Shown piece after piece: positions 1 to 11,089 of a DNA stretch of 64,000 nt. The notes under the pieces were generated by a model. The model did not search any database, was not told the origin of the DNA, and saw only the letters and a list, made by a program, of their open reading frames with translations. Origin of the DNA: Hypericum androsaemum (Eukaryota; Streptophyta; Magnoliopsida; Malpighiales; Hypericaceae). The stretch is from the NCBI GenBank assembly GCA_963995505.1, contig OZ023190.1, positions 12,456,092 to 12,520,091 on the forward strand, given 5' to 3'. The position numbers were made by a program, and so were the translations under genes. Positions within the stretch are counted from its first letter, which is position 1. Every line of letters begins with the position of its first letter.

Positions 1-1653
1 TCCTAAGTATTTACACCAAATTCAAACAAAACAAGTCTAAACTACTTGTTAGTTTCTAGACCAAGTTCAGTATTTGTATCTTCTAAGAAAGTGATCTCAA
101 TAATGTTAGATCCGGACAGAAAATGAAAGAAGATACGAAAAAATAAATAAAGTTGACACTAGCCAAGTCAATAATAGTTTATTTCATCGCATGTTACCAT
201 AGAAGAGAAAGCAAGGCCACCAATTGATTGCATCTTATGTAATGTTAATTAACAAGTTTTCTGATTGTTCATCAGAATGCTTTATATCTGATCCGAAATT
301 TTAAAATAGTAGATAGTTGATTTTTTTTATAAATCAAATGAAATGCATTGGTTGTTGAAAGAACAGTAGGAAAGTTTGGGTTCAAACTAGTTAGTCCGAA
401 AGTTTATTCGGTACAATATAGTTTGACGCATTTTGGAACAAGTATCGTTCAAACCCACAAAAGCAGTGACAATCGGCCGAATGCCGATCTAATTTAACCA
501 CCAATCGGCCCTTCATTATTAACTGTCAACAGGCTAGGTGATCAGATTGCAGATCCATTACCTATCCAATCTGAGAGTTAAGCGATTCGATCGGCCTCTC
601 CTATCAACTTTTCCCAATTTTCCCACTAAATGTTGGAATTCACATCCCTTTCAGTGTCAACATAGTTGCCGTAAATGGTCGTTAGTTGGACACCCTCACA
701 TCAAATAATAAGGCTACGCGTTGCAATTTTCCTGTCATGTCGTGACTTAAAAGGTCAAGAATATGGATGCAAAAGCGACACGACCCCTCTCCATTTTCCC
801 CACCATAATATAGCAATAACGCACTATTATATCAAGAAATAAAAAATTACTTGCCAAAAAAAATTACCAAGAATGCAGTAATAAGAGTTGGGCCAAGTGA
901 TATAATGTTTCAAAAAGATTTTGAGTTGAAGTCGAAAAGATACTATCAGAAAAGATAGCAACCTGAAAGTGCTAGACTGAGAGGTTCACAAAAAAATATA
1001 ACAACGGCTATATATATGGCTAATGGTTAAGAATATAATGAGATAGTTTCGTCCATATCTAGTATGAGCGTATAGATTAATTATAGTTTCGTCCATATCT
1101 AGTATGAGCGTATAGATTAATTAGGGATCTCGAGTTTGAGCTAGAATAAAATTGTGTAAAAACTAAGTATAAAAAGTTTTGCTATTATTCATCGTTTGAT
1201 TCAGTTCAAAACTAATTTAGTCAATTCATAAAATGTACAGATACAAGGTAATTTCGAGAGAGAGAAAATAGGAATTAGGAACTAGGCTGTCCTGGCCTAT
1301 ATGAGAATGAAGAGGCTAAATTGAAGCAACAATAATCAGCATGCATTAATATTGTTTCTATTATGGCCCTGTACAGATCAGCCATATTCCTTTCTCTGTC
1401 TGCCCTGTTATCAACTAGTTTTAGTGGACCTAAGCCCATCATGGTTGTATTTCATGGTTACTATTAGAATTTCCTGACAGAGACGGAGTCGTTTCGGGCT
1501 GGCATCTGGCCAGGATTCCCATATTGAAGCCTCATTATTGTTGTCTAATTGCTGTTTTTTTTCTTTTCACAGCTTTTATAATGATGGCCAATATTCCAAT
1601 ATATGCATGTACCTTTTGCCCCCAGTCAGTCACGGTAAAATATATATTGGCAT
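1..1653. other. Intergenic DNA, no gene seen
   Basis: AT-rich DNA with no reading frame that looks coding and no RNA gene I can recognise. The only internal structure I can point to is the 40-bp tandem duplication listed separately. The first ~50 bases resemble a stretch near 23240-23280 (both contain TATTTACACCAAAT followed by a CTACTTGTTA-like run), so this may be the edge of a dispersed repeat. Confidence 0.6.
1043..1122. repeat. 40-bp tandem duplication, two copies
   Basis: Two adjacent, essentially identical 40-bp units beginning ATAGTTTCGTCCATATC start at 1043 and 1083. Near identity points to a recent slippage or duplication event. There is no coding context. Confidence 0.85.
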
Positions 1654-2108
1654 ACTAGTACCTGTGGTTTCAATTTCTCTAACCAGGTGACATAAATTTT
1701 TTCTATTTAGCAACTGACATTTGCTTAATTGTAGTTAGAATAATATATATTGGCATCCACGTGGCACGCCACATCGTTCCTTACATTATTAAAACAATCC
1801 AAAATATATATTTTTAGCGTTTCACCCCATTTTTGAGCGACATTTTTTAAAATTTTTTTCTCTATTTTCCTATGTTCTTTGCATCACTTTTTCTACATTC
1901 CCTTCATGTAATTTTATCTATTTTTTCACCGATGTCTAATTGATGATGTGGTATGCTACACCAGCAAATTGTTGACATGGCGTGGCAAGTTTATGAAATT
2001 AATTATGTGACATTATTTTAATTAACTGTGGTTAATAAATATTACTTGGTTGCTAACTAAATAAAATTTCTGTCAGTTGGTGAGAGAAATTGAAACCACA
2101 TAGTAGTG
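1654..2108. mobile_element. Diverged inverted-repeat MITE, probably MULE type
   Basis: The left end carries TGTGGTTTCAATTTCTCT near 1663 and its inverted copy, AGAGAAATTGAAACCACA, lies near 2083-2100. The arms keep matching inward for roughly 100 bases with gaps. There is no coding capacity. I could not find a convincing target-site duplication, so the ends are approximate and the family assignment is inferred from the long arms. Confidence 0.5.
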
Positions 2109-3700
2109 GTGTGTTAGAGGCCACAACCGCAAATTATGCAAGTGAACTTTTATCATATTTAATTGCTGATGAAAATTGAAATTATACCATATGCAGCCTG
2201 CTCTGAATTCCAATTTTTCTTCAATCTTACACTCCAATACAACTATTTACATTTTACCGAATATGCATTTTCTTCAATCCAGATACCTGTATATGTTTTT
2301 TTTATAAGTCTTATGCTATATATTCGGTTTATATATATTGTGTATATGTATATAGGTGTGCGGAACTGCACTTATAGTTTCCACACGTGTTAGAGTACCA
2401 TAGGCCAACAATTATTTCAGAGCATATAAAGCATTTATATTACAGGTCTCAACAACCATTCAAAGTACGTACAAAAATGTAAATTAGTAATAACATAGAC
2501 TTGTTTTTCTAGCGAATTTTATTTTTTGAACATATTCTAGAATTCTTTTTAACAAATAATTTAAAACGAAATAATAAGGATTGAAACCTAGTTAATTGCT
2601 GAATCTCCCTATATACCTCAAATCTTCCTTTATTACGGAGTCCACCCTCAATAGCTCTAACAAGTTATTTTCAACGCACTTGCAACTAACAATGTAATGT
2701 AACAAATACAACATTTTATGATTGAAAAAAATATCCTCCAACTGCCACTGCAATAGGACTACTTGAATGGCAACTCCCACATAAATACACAAGTACAGGC
2801 AAGTCTCTCCCAGAGAGAGAGAGAGATAGAAAGTAAAAAAACTGATGTCAGATTAAGTTATGGTTAAAAATGATGTCACGCAGTGCAAAGTCTAACCTTT
2901 TTCACGGAAATGTAGGAGGAGATCGTGTGATGATATATGTTGTAATAAATTCTCGTGAAAAAAGTGAGTGGCACAAACAAATTAAATGATAAGAAAATTC
3001 CCCTCACAAATATGATTTAAAAAAGTGAACATATATAAATAATCAGCAAATGAATTGGTAAGACATGTTCAACTTCACCCTGGTACATACTACAATAGAA
3101 TAAAGCGGATGTTGAATCCTTGGACAATATCTGGTTGCAGTCACGACGATACAAAAATTCTTCCGTGGTAAGACCAATTAAGAAAAATCAAATAAGAATT
3201 ACCGTGGAACCCAACAAGATTAGTTCACTAACGTAATTAGTTTCTAGTAATTAAGATTCCGTTACTAAGAAAATAATTATTGCTCTTAAATTAAATACAT
3301 CAGGTATATGTGACAGAGTGTTAATATCTCATAAATTGAGGCGACGAAAGATTAGTTTCACCTAAGATTTCGAGAATATATCCTAATAATTTGAAAAGAT
3401 AATGCGTTGGAATCATTGAGAAATATTGAGGGAGAATGAAGCGGTGAAGAAAAATTAAGGCATCATTCCACCAAGCAAATTATGAATTTGTTAACTTCAA
3501 GTATTTAAAATTATGATATCTACCGGTTTAGAGAATTAAAACCGGCCATCAGTGCTGCAAGAAACTGAGGTAGATGACGACCCAATCTGCTTCCATTCTT
3601 TGATTATCAGAATTCCAAAACAAATTGGGAAGAGAGAGAGAATTCTGACCCCAAACCTGGAAACACAAAAAAAGAAAGAGAGGAAGAAGAGCAAAAATCC
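2109..3700. other. Intergenic DNA, no gene seen
   Basis: AT-rich stretch with a short GA run near 2811-2826. Short open frames here have no recognisable domain, biased composition or neighbouring gene signals. Its right edge lies just downstream (minus-strand sense) of the MIR396 hairpin. Confidence 0.6.
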
Positions 3701-3713
3701 TAAAGTGTCATGG

Positions 3714-3734
3714 TCTCCCACAGCTTTCTTGAAC
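3714..3734 (-). ncRNA. miR396*: miR396 star strand (3p)
   Basis: This minus-strand 21-mer pairs with the mature strand, leaving short 3' overhangs. It begins GTTCAAGAAAGC and ends GGGAGA, like miR396-3p sequences of other plants. Confidence 0.8.
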
Positions 3735-3811
3735 TTCCACACCTCCTCTAAATTACCATAACACTAAAAATTAATCAAGGGTAATTAAGAAAAGCAAAAA
3801 GGGTGGCAAGA

Positions 3812-3832
3812 AAGTTCAAGAAAGCTGTGGAA
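3812..3832 (-). ncRNA. miR396: mature miR396 (5p)
   Basis: This 21-nt segment, read on the minus strand, is identical to the conserved miR396b-type microRNA (5' UUCCACAGC, 3' end GAACUU). It starts with U, as expected for AGO1 loading. Confidence 0.92.
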
Positions 3833-3977
3833 TATCATGACCAGGACTTCCAAATTAGGGAATTAGCTAGCTTTTTATCTCCACCACCACCTCTCTTCTT
3901 CCCCATCTCTTGGTTTTACTTTCTTCCATTCTTTTGAGTGGTGAAAAATTGATTTAGAAGTTGGGAAAATGAGGGTG

Positions 3978-3982
<5 letters not shown>

Positions 3983-4016
<34 letters not shown>
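3983..4016. repeat. (GA)n microsatellite
   Basis: About 34 bases of GA dinucleotide followed by GGGAGGGAG. On the minus strand it is a CT run lying 150-180 bases upstream of the mature miR396, so it probably falls in the 5' leader of the primary transcript. Confidence 0.95.
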
Positions 4017-4022
<6 letters not shown>

Positions 4023-4093
4023 AGAAGGAGCCAAGAGGAATGAAGCATATAGTTGCAAATTTGAAAGAAAAATCTTTAGATGGACCACTCTGC

Positions 4094-4102
4094 CATATAT
4101 AA
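4094..4102 (-). promoter_or_regulatory. Candidate TATA box for MIR396
   Basis: On the minus strand this reads TTATATATG, about 260 bases upstream of the mature miR396 and just upstream of the CT-rich leader. Position and sequence suit a Pol II core promoter, but no start-site evidence is available. Confidence 0.35.
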
Positions 4103-4149
4103 CGCTTCCCTGCCAGCTTTTTTTTATAGAGGTAGGGAAGGGAGAGAGA

Positions 4150-4869
4150 GAGAGGTTTTGATGGGTTGCGAAGGGGCTGAGTGGAGCTTATTGCTAGTGG
4201 CTTTCACTACCAAACAAGCTCGTCAGTTTTAACTAATTACGTACAAGCGCAATCACGGGGTTGATTTAATTAATATTCTCTGTAACATGTATAATTGATT
4301 TTTTATACCTATTATCCAGATATTTAACGAGTCGATGAATACATGTTCAAACAGAATATAATCTTTGAAATGTGTTAAAGTTCTCCAACCATTATTAAAC
4401 AATATTGTGTTCATAAGAGCTTGAATTTGAGACTTCTACGCTAAATTATAAGTGAATCTAAGTAGTTACTGATAAATAAAATTGATTAGAGCGCGTAAAC
4501 TAATTCATTCCACAAGTGGTATATTAACCAAATTCTCAAGTTTCCACCAAAAAAACCAAATTCTCAAGTTAGAACTTTTTCTCATTTGTTGTGATCTTGA
4601 ATTTTTGTCAAAACTATTTAGTATTATATCTGGGAGTAAAAAATAATGCGTCGGGAGAATTAGCATCTACGTATAGAGAGTGATTTTGAAAAGGGTGAAT
4701 TAGTGCGTGTGGAGTAACCCTACCTTCGAAAAGAGCACCGAATAACAATAACTCCGCCCGAAAAATGGAGCATAGCTAGAATTTTTTTTTTGAAAAGGAT
4801 GGAGTAGCTAGGTTGGACTACATTGGGTTAAAATGAATTTCACAGACTAGACCCCGGGCAAAAGTACTC
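4150..4869. other. Intergenic DNA upstream of MIR396
   Basis: No gene or mobile element recognised. It probably contains upstream regulatory DNA of the MIR396 gene, since transcription runs leftward from about 4.07 kb. Confidence 0.5.
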
Positions 4870-5168
4870 CCAATTGTACAAAGAGTATATGAATTTGTTA
4901 TAATCTTCGTATTCAATCTAAAATCTTAAGACAATGGATTAATAAATTTTCAATATTTGTAAATTAACACATCATTCGTGCACTTGGCAATGTAAAATTC
5001 TGAGTATGTCACCTCAAACGAGACCTATCATGTCAAAATTTTCATGAACTTTTATTTAGGCAATGTGCGATAAAACGAGAGTCGTGTGAGTACAACAATG
5101 AGCACGATATCAACTCACGCTACTGATATCATACTAGAATCTTCATATCCAACCGAAAATGTTAAGAC
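4870..5168. repeat. Dispersed non-coding repeat, interrupted by a copia element
   Basis: The motif AAAATCTTAAGACAATGG near 4920 recurs in varied form at about 5155 (GAAAATGTTAAGACAATAG) and at about 60045 (CAAAATTTTAAGACAATG). Each copy is followed by a stretch ending in a run like AAATTAACACATCA or AAATAAACGCATCA. The second copy is cut by the copia element: it continues at 10301-10400. No protein is encoded and the family is not named here. Confidence 0.5.
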
Positions 5169-5173
5169 AATAG

Positions 5174-5528
5174 TGTTGAAGATATGAAGATCTTGCCAGC
5201 ACATCAATCCAGGGATGATCATGCCAACTCATCGGATAAACCAAAGAAGGCAAGAGCAGCAATTGCAGCAATTAAGAAGAAATTAATTAGAGAGCAATCT
5301 CGATCAATTGAGAAGGAGATCATTACCAAATCTACAGATAAGGAAGCAATCAAAGCTGTTAATGTGTAATTGTATAATTAAGGAAGTTATTAGCTGATTT
5401 TTATAGTTAATTAGAGTAATTATAAGATCTAGTCGTTGTGGTTATAACTATTGGTAGGTGTATATATTCTCCTCTTGTAATCGATCGTAATCACAGATTC
5501 AATCAATAAGAATTATTCAATTCTTTCA
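5174..5528 (+). repeat. 5' LTR of the copia element
   Basis: 355 bp, TG...CA. A TATA-like GTATATATTCTCC lies near 5459, about 70 bases before the LTR end. The LTR happens to stay open in one frame for 61 codons, which is not a gene. Confidence 0.95.
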
Positions 5529-5540
5529 TGGTATCAGAGC
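5529..5540 (+). promoter_or_regulatory. tRNA-Met primer-binding site
   Basis: TGGTATCAGAGC directly follows the 5' LTR and is complementary to the 3' part of initiator tRNA-Met, the usual primer of plant copia elements. Confidence 0.93.
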
Positions 5541-5549
5541 TAACTTCTA

Positions 5550-6660
5550 ATGGAAGACTCAAACCAACAAGCACACGACCAAAGACCTGCAATCAACCTC
5601 TGCGGGCTCTCAATCATTCGTTTCCACCAGAAAAATCACCACCTTCAAAAATGATAGCAATATCAGCTTAAAGCTGACACTAATTCCGCTCAATGGCCAC
5701 AACTACTTGTCTTGGGCCAGGGCGGTTTCGATAAATCTCAACACTAAAGGCATGGCGGGCTACATCAATGGGAAGATTGTCTAGCCAGGTCCTCTTAAAG
5801 AAGGTTATGGAGAATGGGAGAGAAATGATGAACTAGTAACTACCTGGATTCTCAACTCTCTTGATCAGAAAATTTATGATATGTTCTCATTTACTAGCAA
5901 TGCTAAAGTATTATGGGAAGCAATTATAGATCTATATGGTCAGCAAAATAATCTATATAGGATTTTTGAGCTAAAAAAGGGTATTGCTGAAACCAAACAA
6001 GGTGATCTATCGTTTATTGAATACTTGGGTAAAATGAGAAGTATGTGGGATGAGTTAGCCATTTATCGACCTCCGACAACAGATCTTGTTACTCTGCAAA
6101 AGAGATTGGAGCAAGATAAAATGTTCAAACTGCTATCAGGGTTAAACCCTGAATATGAAGCAGTCCAGTCTCATTTATTGCTTAACTCTGAAGCTCCATC
6201 ACTTGCAAATATTTGTTCTAAAATCATGCAAGTAGAAACTAGGAAGAAAGTCATGAAAGTGACTAAGAGTGTAGTAAATTATGAAGCTAGTGCATTCTAT
6301 ATAAAATCTGAGTCCAAAGATAGATTTTCCTATAACTCGTCTAGAGGAAGAGGTGGAACAAGACCAACTGGTAATAGAAGTCAGTTTGTATATGATCATT
6401 ATAAAAAGATAGGTCATACTAAGGACAGGTGCTAGTTCCTAAATCCTCATTTAAGACAGCCGAAAGACAAGCCTGCTGGAGGTGAAGAGAAAAGCCATTT
6501 CCATGCCAATACTGCCTCAAGTGGTCCCACGGAACAAAAAGGCAATTCCATCGAATTGTTGGTCCAACAACTCCTTCAGCACTTGAATAAAGGGATAGGT
6601 GACAAACCAAGTTCTAGCCAACTGAATGCACCAGCTTCTGCCCCTCCACAAGGTACAATT
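5550..6660 (+). pseudogene. gag: copia gag (UBN2-type), broken
   Basis: The frame opens at ATG 5550 but hits a stop after 34 codons. From ~5668 a second frame carries the family signature (LIPLNGHNYLSWARAV, then WILNSLDQKIYDMFSF). A TAG at 5782-5784 and another at 6433-6435 interrupt it. The zinc knuckle before the second stop reads YDHYKKIGHTKDRC: the first two Cys of the normal CxxC...GH...C motif are both Tyr, each explicable by a single G-to-A change. Gag packages element RNA into virus-like particles; this copy cannot encode a working zinc knuckle. Confidence 0.9.
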
Positions 6661-8000
6661 CAATTCACCTCTTTCTCTGCAGTTTACTATGATAAATTGA
6701 ATTGGATAGTTGATTCAGGTGCAAACCAACATATGACATATGATCCAACTGAGCTAACTGAACAAACTTGTTTAAAGAATGGATCATCTGTCATTGTAGC
6801 TAATGGTTCTAGCACTAACATTACTGCAAAAGGGTCAAAGGTGTTCTTGAATAATCAACCTGCATCTGAAGTGCTTCTTGTGTCCAATTTTGCTGCAAAA
6901 CTTATGTCTGTGAGTAAGATCACCAAGCAACTTAAATGTCATGTTATCTTTGAACCTGATAAAGTGATTTTTTAGGATATGAAAACCTTGAAGTTGATTG
7001 GTAAAGGAATTCAAAAAATAGCCTTTACATTCTAGATGATCTCTCGATTGCTTGTGCAAATAAAACGGTTGCTATAGACCCTGATAGGATATGGCACTTC
7101 CATCTTGGCCATCTAGCAACCCCTATGCTTCAAGCAGCTGTTAGTTCTAAGCTTAGTTTCAATGAGAATAATTGATAAAGTTGCAAAATGGCAAAACAAT
7201 ATCGAGTTCATTTTCCTATTTCTACTACTATCTATGAGAATTTGTTTGATTTGGTTCATTCTGATCTCTAGACTTCACTAATTTTATCTCATGATGGCTA
7301 TAAGTATTTTATAAGCTTCATAGATTATTATTCTAGAGTAACTTGGATATATCTGCTTAAAAATAAAACTGAAGTTTCAAATGTCTTTCAGGAATTCACT
7401 AGTATGGTAGAGACCCAGTTTAACAAGAAAATTAAAGTATTTAGAACTGATAACAGGTCTGAATGCTCTAAGGACTTCATCACTTGTGTTAAACAAGCAT
7501 CTATTATACACCAAACCTCTTGCGTATACAGGCCCCAACAAAATGGGGTGGCGAAACGCAAGAACAGGCACATATTAGAGGTAACTCGGGCAATTAGATT
7601 TCACATGAACGTCCCTAAAAGGTATTGGTTTGATGCAGTCTTAACTGCATGCTATTTAATTAATCGAATGCCAACTAAGGTGTTAAAATTGAAAGCTCCT
7701 CTTGAGTTGCTACTTGACAAACCATTAAATATATCACATTTGAGGGTATTTGGATGCGTATGCTACATCGATAGTCCTCAAAAGCGTGATAAACATAATC
7801 CCAGGTCTGAAAGGTGTATTTTCTTGGGTTATTCAAATGTATCCAAAGGATACAAGTGTTTTAACCCAAGAACCAATCAGAAATTTGTTTCCAGAGATGT
7901 TCAATTCTTGGAGAATGTCGCATATTACTCCAACAACATCTCTAAGGAAGACGTTGATGAGCAGCAGAGGGAGAAAATCACTAAGAGCAAGGAGTACTGA
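6661..8000 (+). pseudogene. pol: copia protease and integrase, broken
   Basis: The protease active site is intact in the motif WIVDSGANQHMT (6703-6738). The GAG-pre-integrase segment (WHFHLGHLATP) follows near 7090. The integrase core starts at about 7250 (LVHSDL, then a TAG where Trp is usual) and continues with FRTDNRSEC, CVYRPQQNGVAKRKNR and FGCVCYIDSP. Translation needs at least one shift between 6975 and 7404. Stops include TAG at 6973 and TGA near 7175. Integrase inserts the element cDNA; this copy is non-functional. Confidence 0.92.
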
Positions 8001-8447
8001 GATAATTCATCAGGCGTGGAACTTCATGATCAAGTGGGACAGACAACATCACGCCAACTAAGTATTCATTCTCGAGAACTGTGTGATTCTAATGATACTC
8101 AACAGGTACACCAGAGAGTATAAAGCAGCCATCAAGGACCAGAACATTCAGTTGAACCCAGAGAATCTGGATCAATTGAAGTAGAAAATTCTGGAGAAGC
8201 ATCTGTAGAACCACGAGATGCTAAGACGAAGGAGCCGAAGAACTGGAAGAAGTAGATCAAAATCTGAGAAGATCAATCCGAAGCCACAAACCTCTAGCCA
8301 GATTAAACGACTATAAGGTATATTCATCTTAGCTATATCCAATTGACAGGTATATCTCGTATCTCTCCGTTTCTCCCAAGTATCTTGGCTATTTGACTAA
8401 AATTAATGAATGTGAAGAACCTACCACTTTTGAAGAGGCTAAAAACA

Positions 8448-9878
8448 TCAAGTTTGGAGAAATGCTATGAAGGAAGAAATGAACGCTTTAACTAGGAATA
8501 AAACCTGGAGATTAACCATTTTACCTGAGGAAAAGAAGTCAATTGGATGTAAATGGATATACAAAGTGAAGTACAATAGTGATGGGACTATCGAGAGGTA
8601 TAAGGCACGATTAGTAGCTAGGAGTTTCACTCAGGTTCCTGGAATCGACTACCATGAGACGTTCGCCCCCATAGCTAAGATGAACACTATAAGAATTTTG
8701 ATTAGTGTAGCTATAAATAAAAATAGGACTATATTTTAGATGGACGTAAAGAATGCTTTTCTTCAAGGCGACATGGAGGAAGAAATTTACATGGATATCT
8801 CACCAGGATTTAAGGAAAACTACCCTAGGCAAGTTTGTAAGTTGAATAAATCCATCTACGATCTTAAATAATCACCTAGAGCTTGGTATCATAGACTAAG
8901 TAGAGAATTTGAGAGTCTAGGGTTTAGGAAAAGTTATGCAGATGAAACTTTATTCATTAGAGATGATAGGATGAAGAAGATTGTTATGTGCATATATGTG
9001 GATGCTATTAGTCACAGGAGACGGTGTTGAAGGTATTGAATCTCTTAAAAGAACTTTGAGCATCAGGTTAGACATCAAGGACCTTGGTAAGTTAAAATAT
9101 TTTATTGAATTAGCTTATTCAAGCAAAGGTTTATTTCTATCCCAGCGAAAGTATGTTCTAGATCTATTAAAAGAAACAATGAAGATTAATTAGGAGTCTG
9201 GTAGAATGTGGTACAATTTTTTCTATGAATGATGGAGATTTAGTCACGGATGTTGCTAAATTTCAGAGATTGGTAGGAAGGCTAATCTATCTAACCATTA
9301 CTCGACCCGATATTTCTTATGATGTAAGCTTAATTAGTCAAGCCATGCATAGCCCTAGGTCAAGTCACATTGCCTTAGCTAATAGAATCATGCAATATAT
9401 CAAGTCTAGTCCAGGAATGGGACTGTTGTTTAAGAACTATGGTCATGTGAAAGTTCAAGGATATACTGATGCGAATTATGCGAGATATGTTGATTGCAAA
9501 AGATCGACTACGGATTTTTGTGTGTTTGTAGGTGGTAACCCAGTCACGTGGCGCATCAAGAAGCAATATGTGGTCTCATGTTTGAGCGCAGAATCAGAAT
9601 ATAGAGCCATGTCAATAACTGCTCGCGAACTGATCTGGGTGAAATCGGTGCTCACTGACCTTGGATTCAAACCATCAGAGAGTATGGAAATATATTGCGA
9701 TAATCAAGCTGCAATGTACACAGCCGCCAATCCCGTGTTTCATGAAAGAACAAAACACATTGAAGTGGATTGTCACTATGTACGAGAGAAGGTTCAGAGC
9801 AAGAAAATTTGCACTTCGTTTGTTGGCAGTAAGTGGCAAATTGCGGACATGTTTACAAAGCCCCTTCAACCCGGATAA
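8448..9878 (+). pseudogene. pol: copia reverse transcriptase and RNase H, broken
   Basis: RT motifs are clear: GCKWIYKVKYNSDGTIERYK, ARLVARSFTQVPGIDYHETF, then a TAG where Gln normally precedes [11 protein letters not shown], and SIYDLK followed by TAA where Gln is usual. The catalytic YVDD box is destroyed: the sequence reads IYVDA and the frame then shifts by the 8981-9193 segment. RNase H follows in a third frame (9225-9878) with TRPDISYDVSLISQAMHSP, SAESEYRA and YCDNQAAMYTAANP, ending at the normal MFTKPL terminus. This is the longest open piece of the element (217 codons). Confidence 0.94.
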
Positions 9879-9929
9879 TTCAAAGTTCTATTGGGCAAGT
9901 TGAGAATGTTCGATCTCTTCACATCCAAC

Positions 9930-9940
9930 TTGAGGGAGAG
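9930..9940 (+). promoter_or_regulatory. Polypurine tract
   Basis: TTGAGGGAGAG lies immediately before the 3' LTR and would prime plus-strand DNA synthesis. Confidence 0.85.
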
Positions 9941-10295
9941 TGTTGAAGATATGAATATCTTGCCAGTTCATCAATCCAGGGATGATCATGCCAACTCATC
10001 GGATAAACCAAAGAAGGCAAGCGCAGCAATTGCATCAATTAAGAAGAAATCAATTAGACAGCAATCTCGATCAATTGAGAAGGAGATCATTACCAAATCT
10101 GCAGATAACAAAGCAATCGAAGCTATTAATGTGTAATTGTACAATTAAGGAAGTTATTCGCTAATTTGTCTAATTAATTGGCGTAATTATAGGATCTAGT
10201 CGTTGTGGTTATAACCGTTGATAGGTGTATATATTCTCCTCTTGTAATCGATTGTAATCACCAATTCAATCAATAAAAATTATTCAATTCTTTCA
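9941..10295 (+). repeat. 3' LTR of the copia element
   Basis: 355 bp, same length as the 5' LTR with no indels that I noticed and about 28 substitutions. It ends TTTCA and is followed by the AATAG duplication. Confidence 0.95.
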
Positions 10296-10300
10296 AATAG

Positions 10301-11030
10301 TATGTGGATTTTTCATATTTATAAATAAACGCATCACTCTCTCACTTAGAACCGTGAGATTTTCGACAGAATTGATGGATGTCTATGTTTAATTACGAAC
10401 AAGCGTATTATTGGTGAAAATATTACTTCTAAAAAACAAACCAAACCCGTAGAAAATTAAATTTTTTTTTAAAAAACTCGTATAGAATTAATATTCACAA
10501 AACATGTCATATAGAACTAAGTTTAGTGTGCAGAAAGGATGGTACTTGCAAGTACAAGCCACTTAAATGCTTGAAATAATTCTACAGTGTCGAAGTTCAA
10601 ATCTATGTGGGTATGTGGTCCGAGAAGAATATGGACTTTACCAAACCGCTACATGCTTGTAGGCCATACTTATGTAATTACATTCGTTATAAAACTATAA
10701 TATAACATATATTGATTTATGGCTGTTGAATTTTTAACCTTATAATTTTTTACAGTTGAGCCAACTTCATTTTCTATTGTTGGCTACAAAAAATATATTT
10801 TAGAATAAAATATTTTCCAGATAAATGTTTTCAGTTTAAAATGATTGTCTAGTTGTTTTGGTAATTTATTCACACTTGCCCAGAAATTCGTATACATTTA
10901 TAAATTTGGTCTAGCAATTTATCACTTTTAATATCATATTTTCCAAAGCTATTTGTTGCTCGCTTTGAAGAGTTGCTAAATGAGCCTGTCCTTGTTCCAT
11001 AACTTATTTTCTTTATTTTTTGGATATACT

Positions 11031-11089
<59 letters not shown>

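Larger units (their letters stand above)
3705..3843 (-). ncRNA. MIR396: MIR396 precursor hairpin
   Basis: The two arms (3705-3745 and 3800-3843) are inverted copies and fold into a long stem. Read on the minus strand, the 5' arm contains at 3832-3812 the exact 21-nt mature miR396b-type sequence, starting TTCCACAGC and ending GAACTT. The 3' arm contains at 3734-3714 the matching star strand, starting GTTCAAGAAAGCTGTGGG. In plant MIR396 genes the mature strand is on the 5' arm and the star on the 3' arm, which fixes the orientation as minus; on the plus strand the 5'-arm product would carry one substitution at base 2. miR396 represses GROWTH-REGULATING FACTOR transcripts and limits leaf cell proliferation. 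The short open frames over this region (3536-3761) are shadows of the hairpin. Confidence 0.93.
5174..10295 (+). mobile_element. Ty1/copia LTR retrotransposon, complete but degenerate
   Basis: A 5.1-kb element with two 355-bp LTRs (5174-5528 and 9941-10295), each beginning TGTTGAAG and ending CA. It is flanked by a perfect 5-bp target duplication, AATAG, at 5169-5173 and 10296-10300. The primer-binding site and purine tract are adjacent to the LTRs. Domain order is gag, protease, integrase, reverse transcriptase, RNase H, which is the copia order. By eye the LTRs differ at about 28 of 355 positions (~8%), so the insertion is old. Stops and frameshifts in all domains make it non-autonomous. 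Confidence 0.96.

Noticed and set aside
3536..3761. Overlapping 68-69-codon open frames on both strands
   Set aside because: They cover the MIR396 hairpin; the inverted repeat and microRNA explain the sequence.
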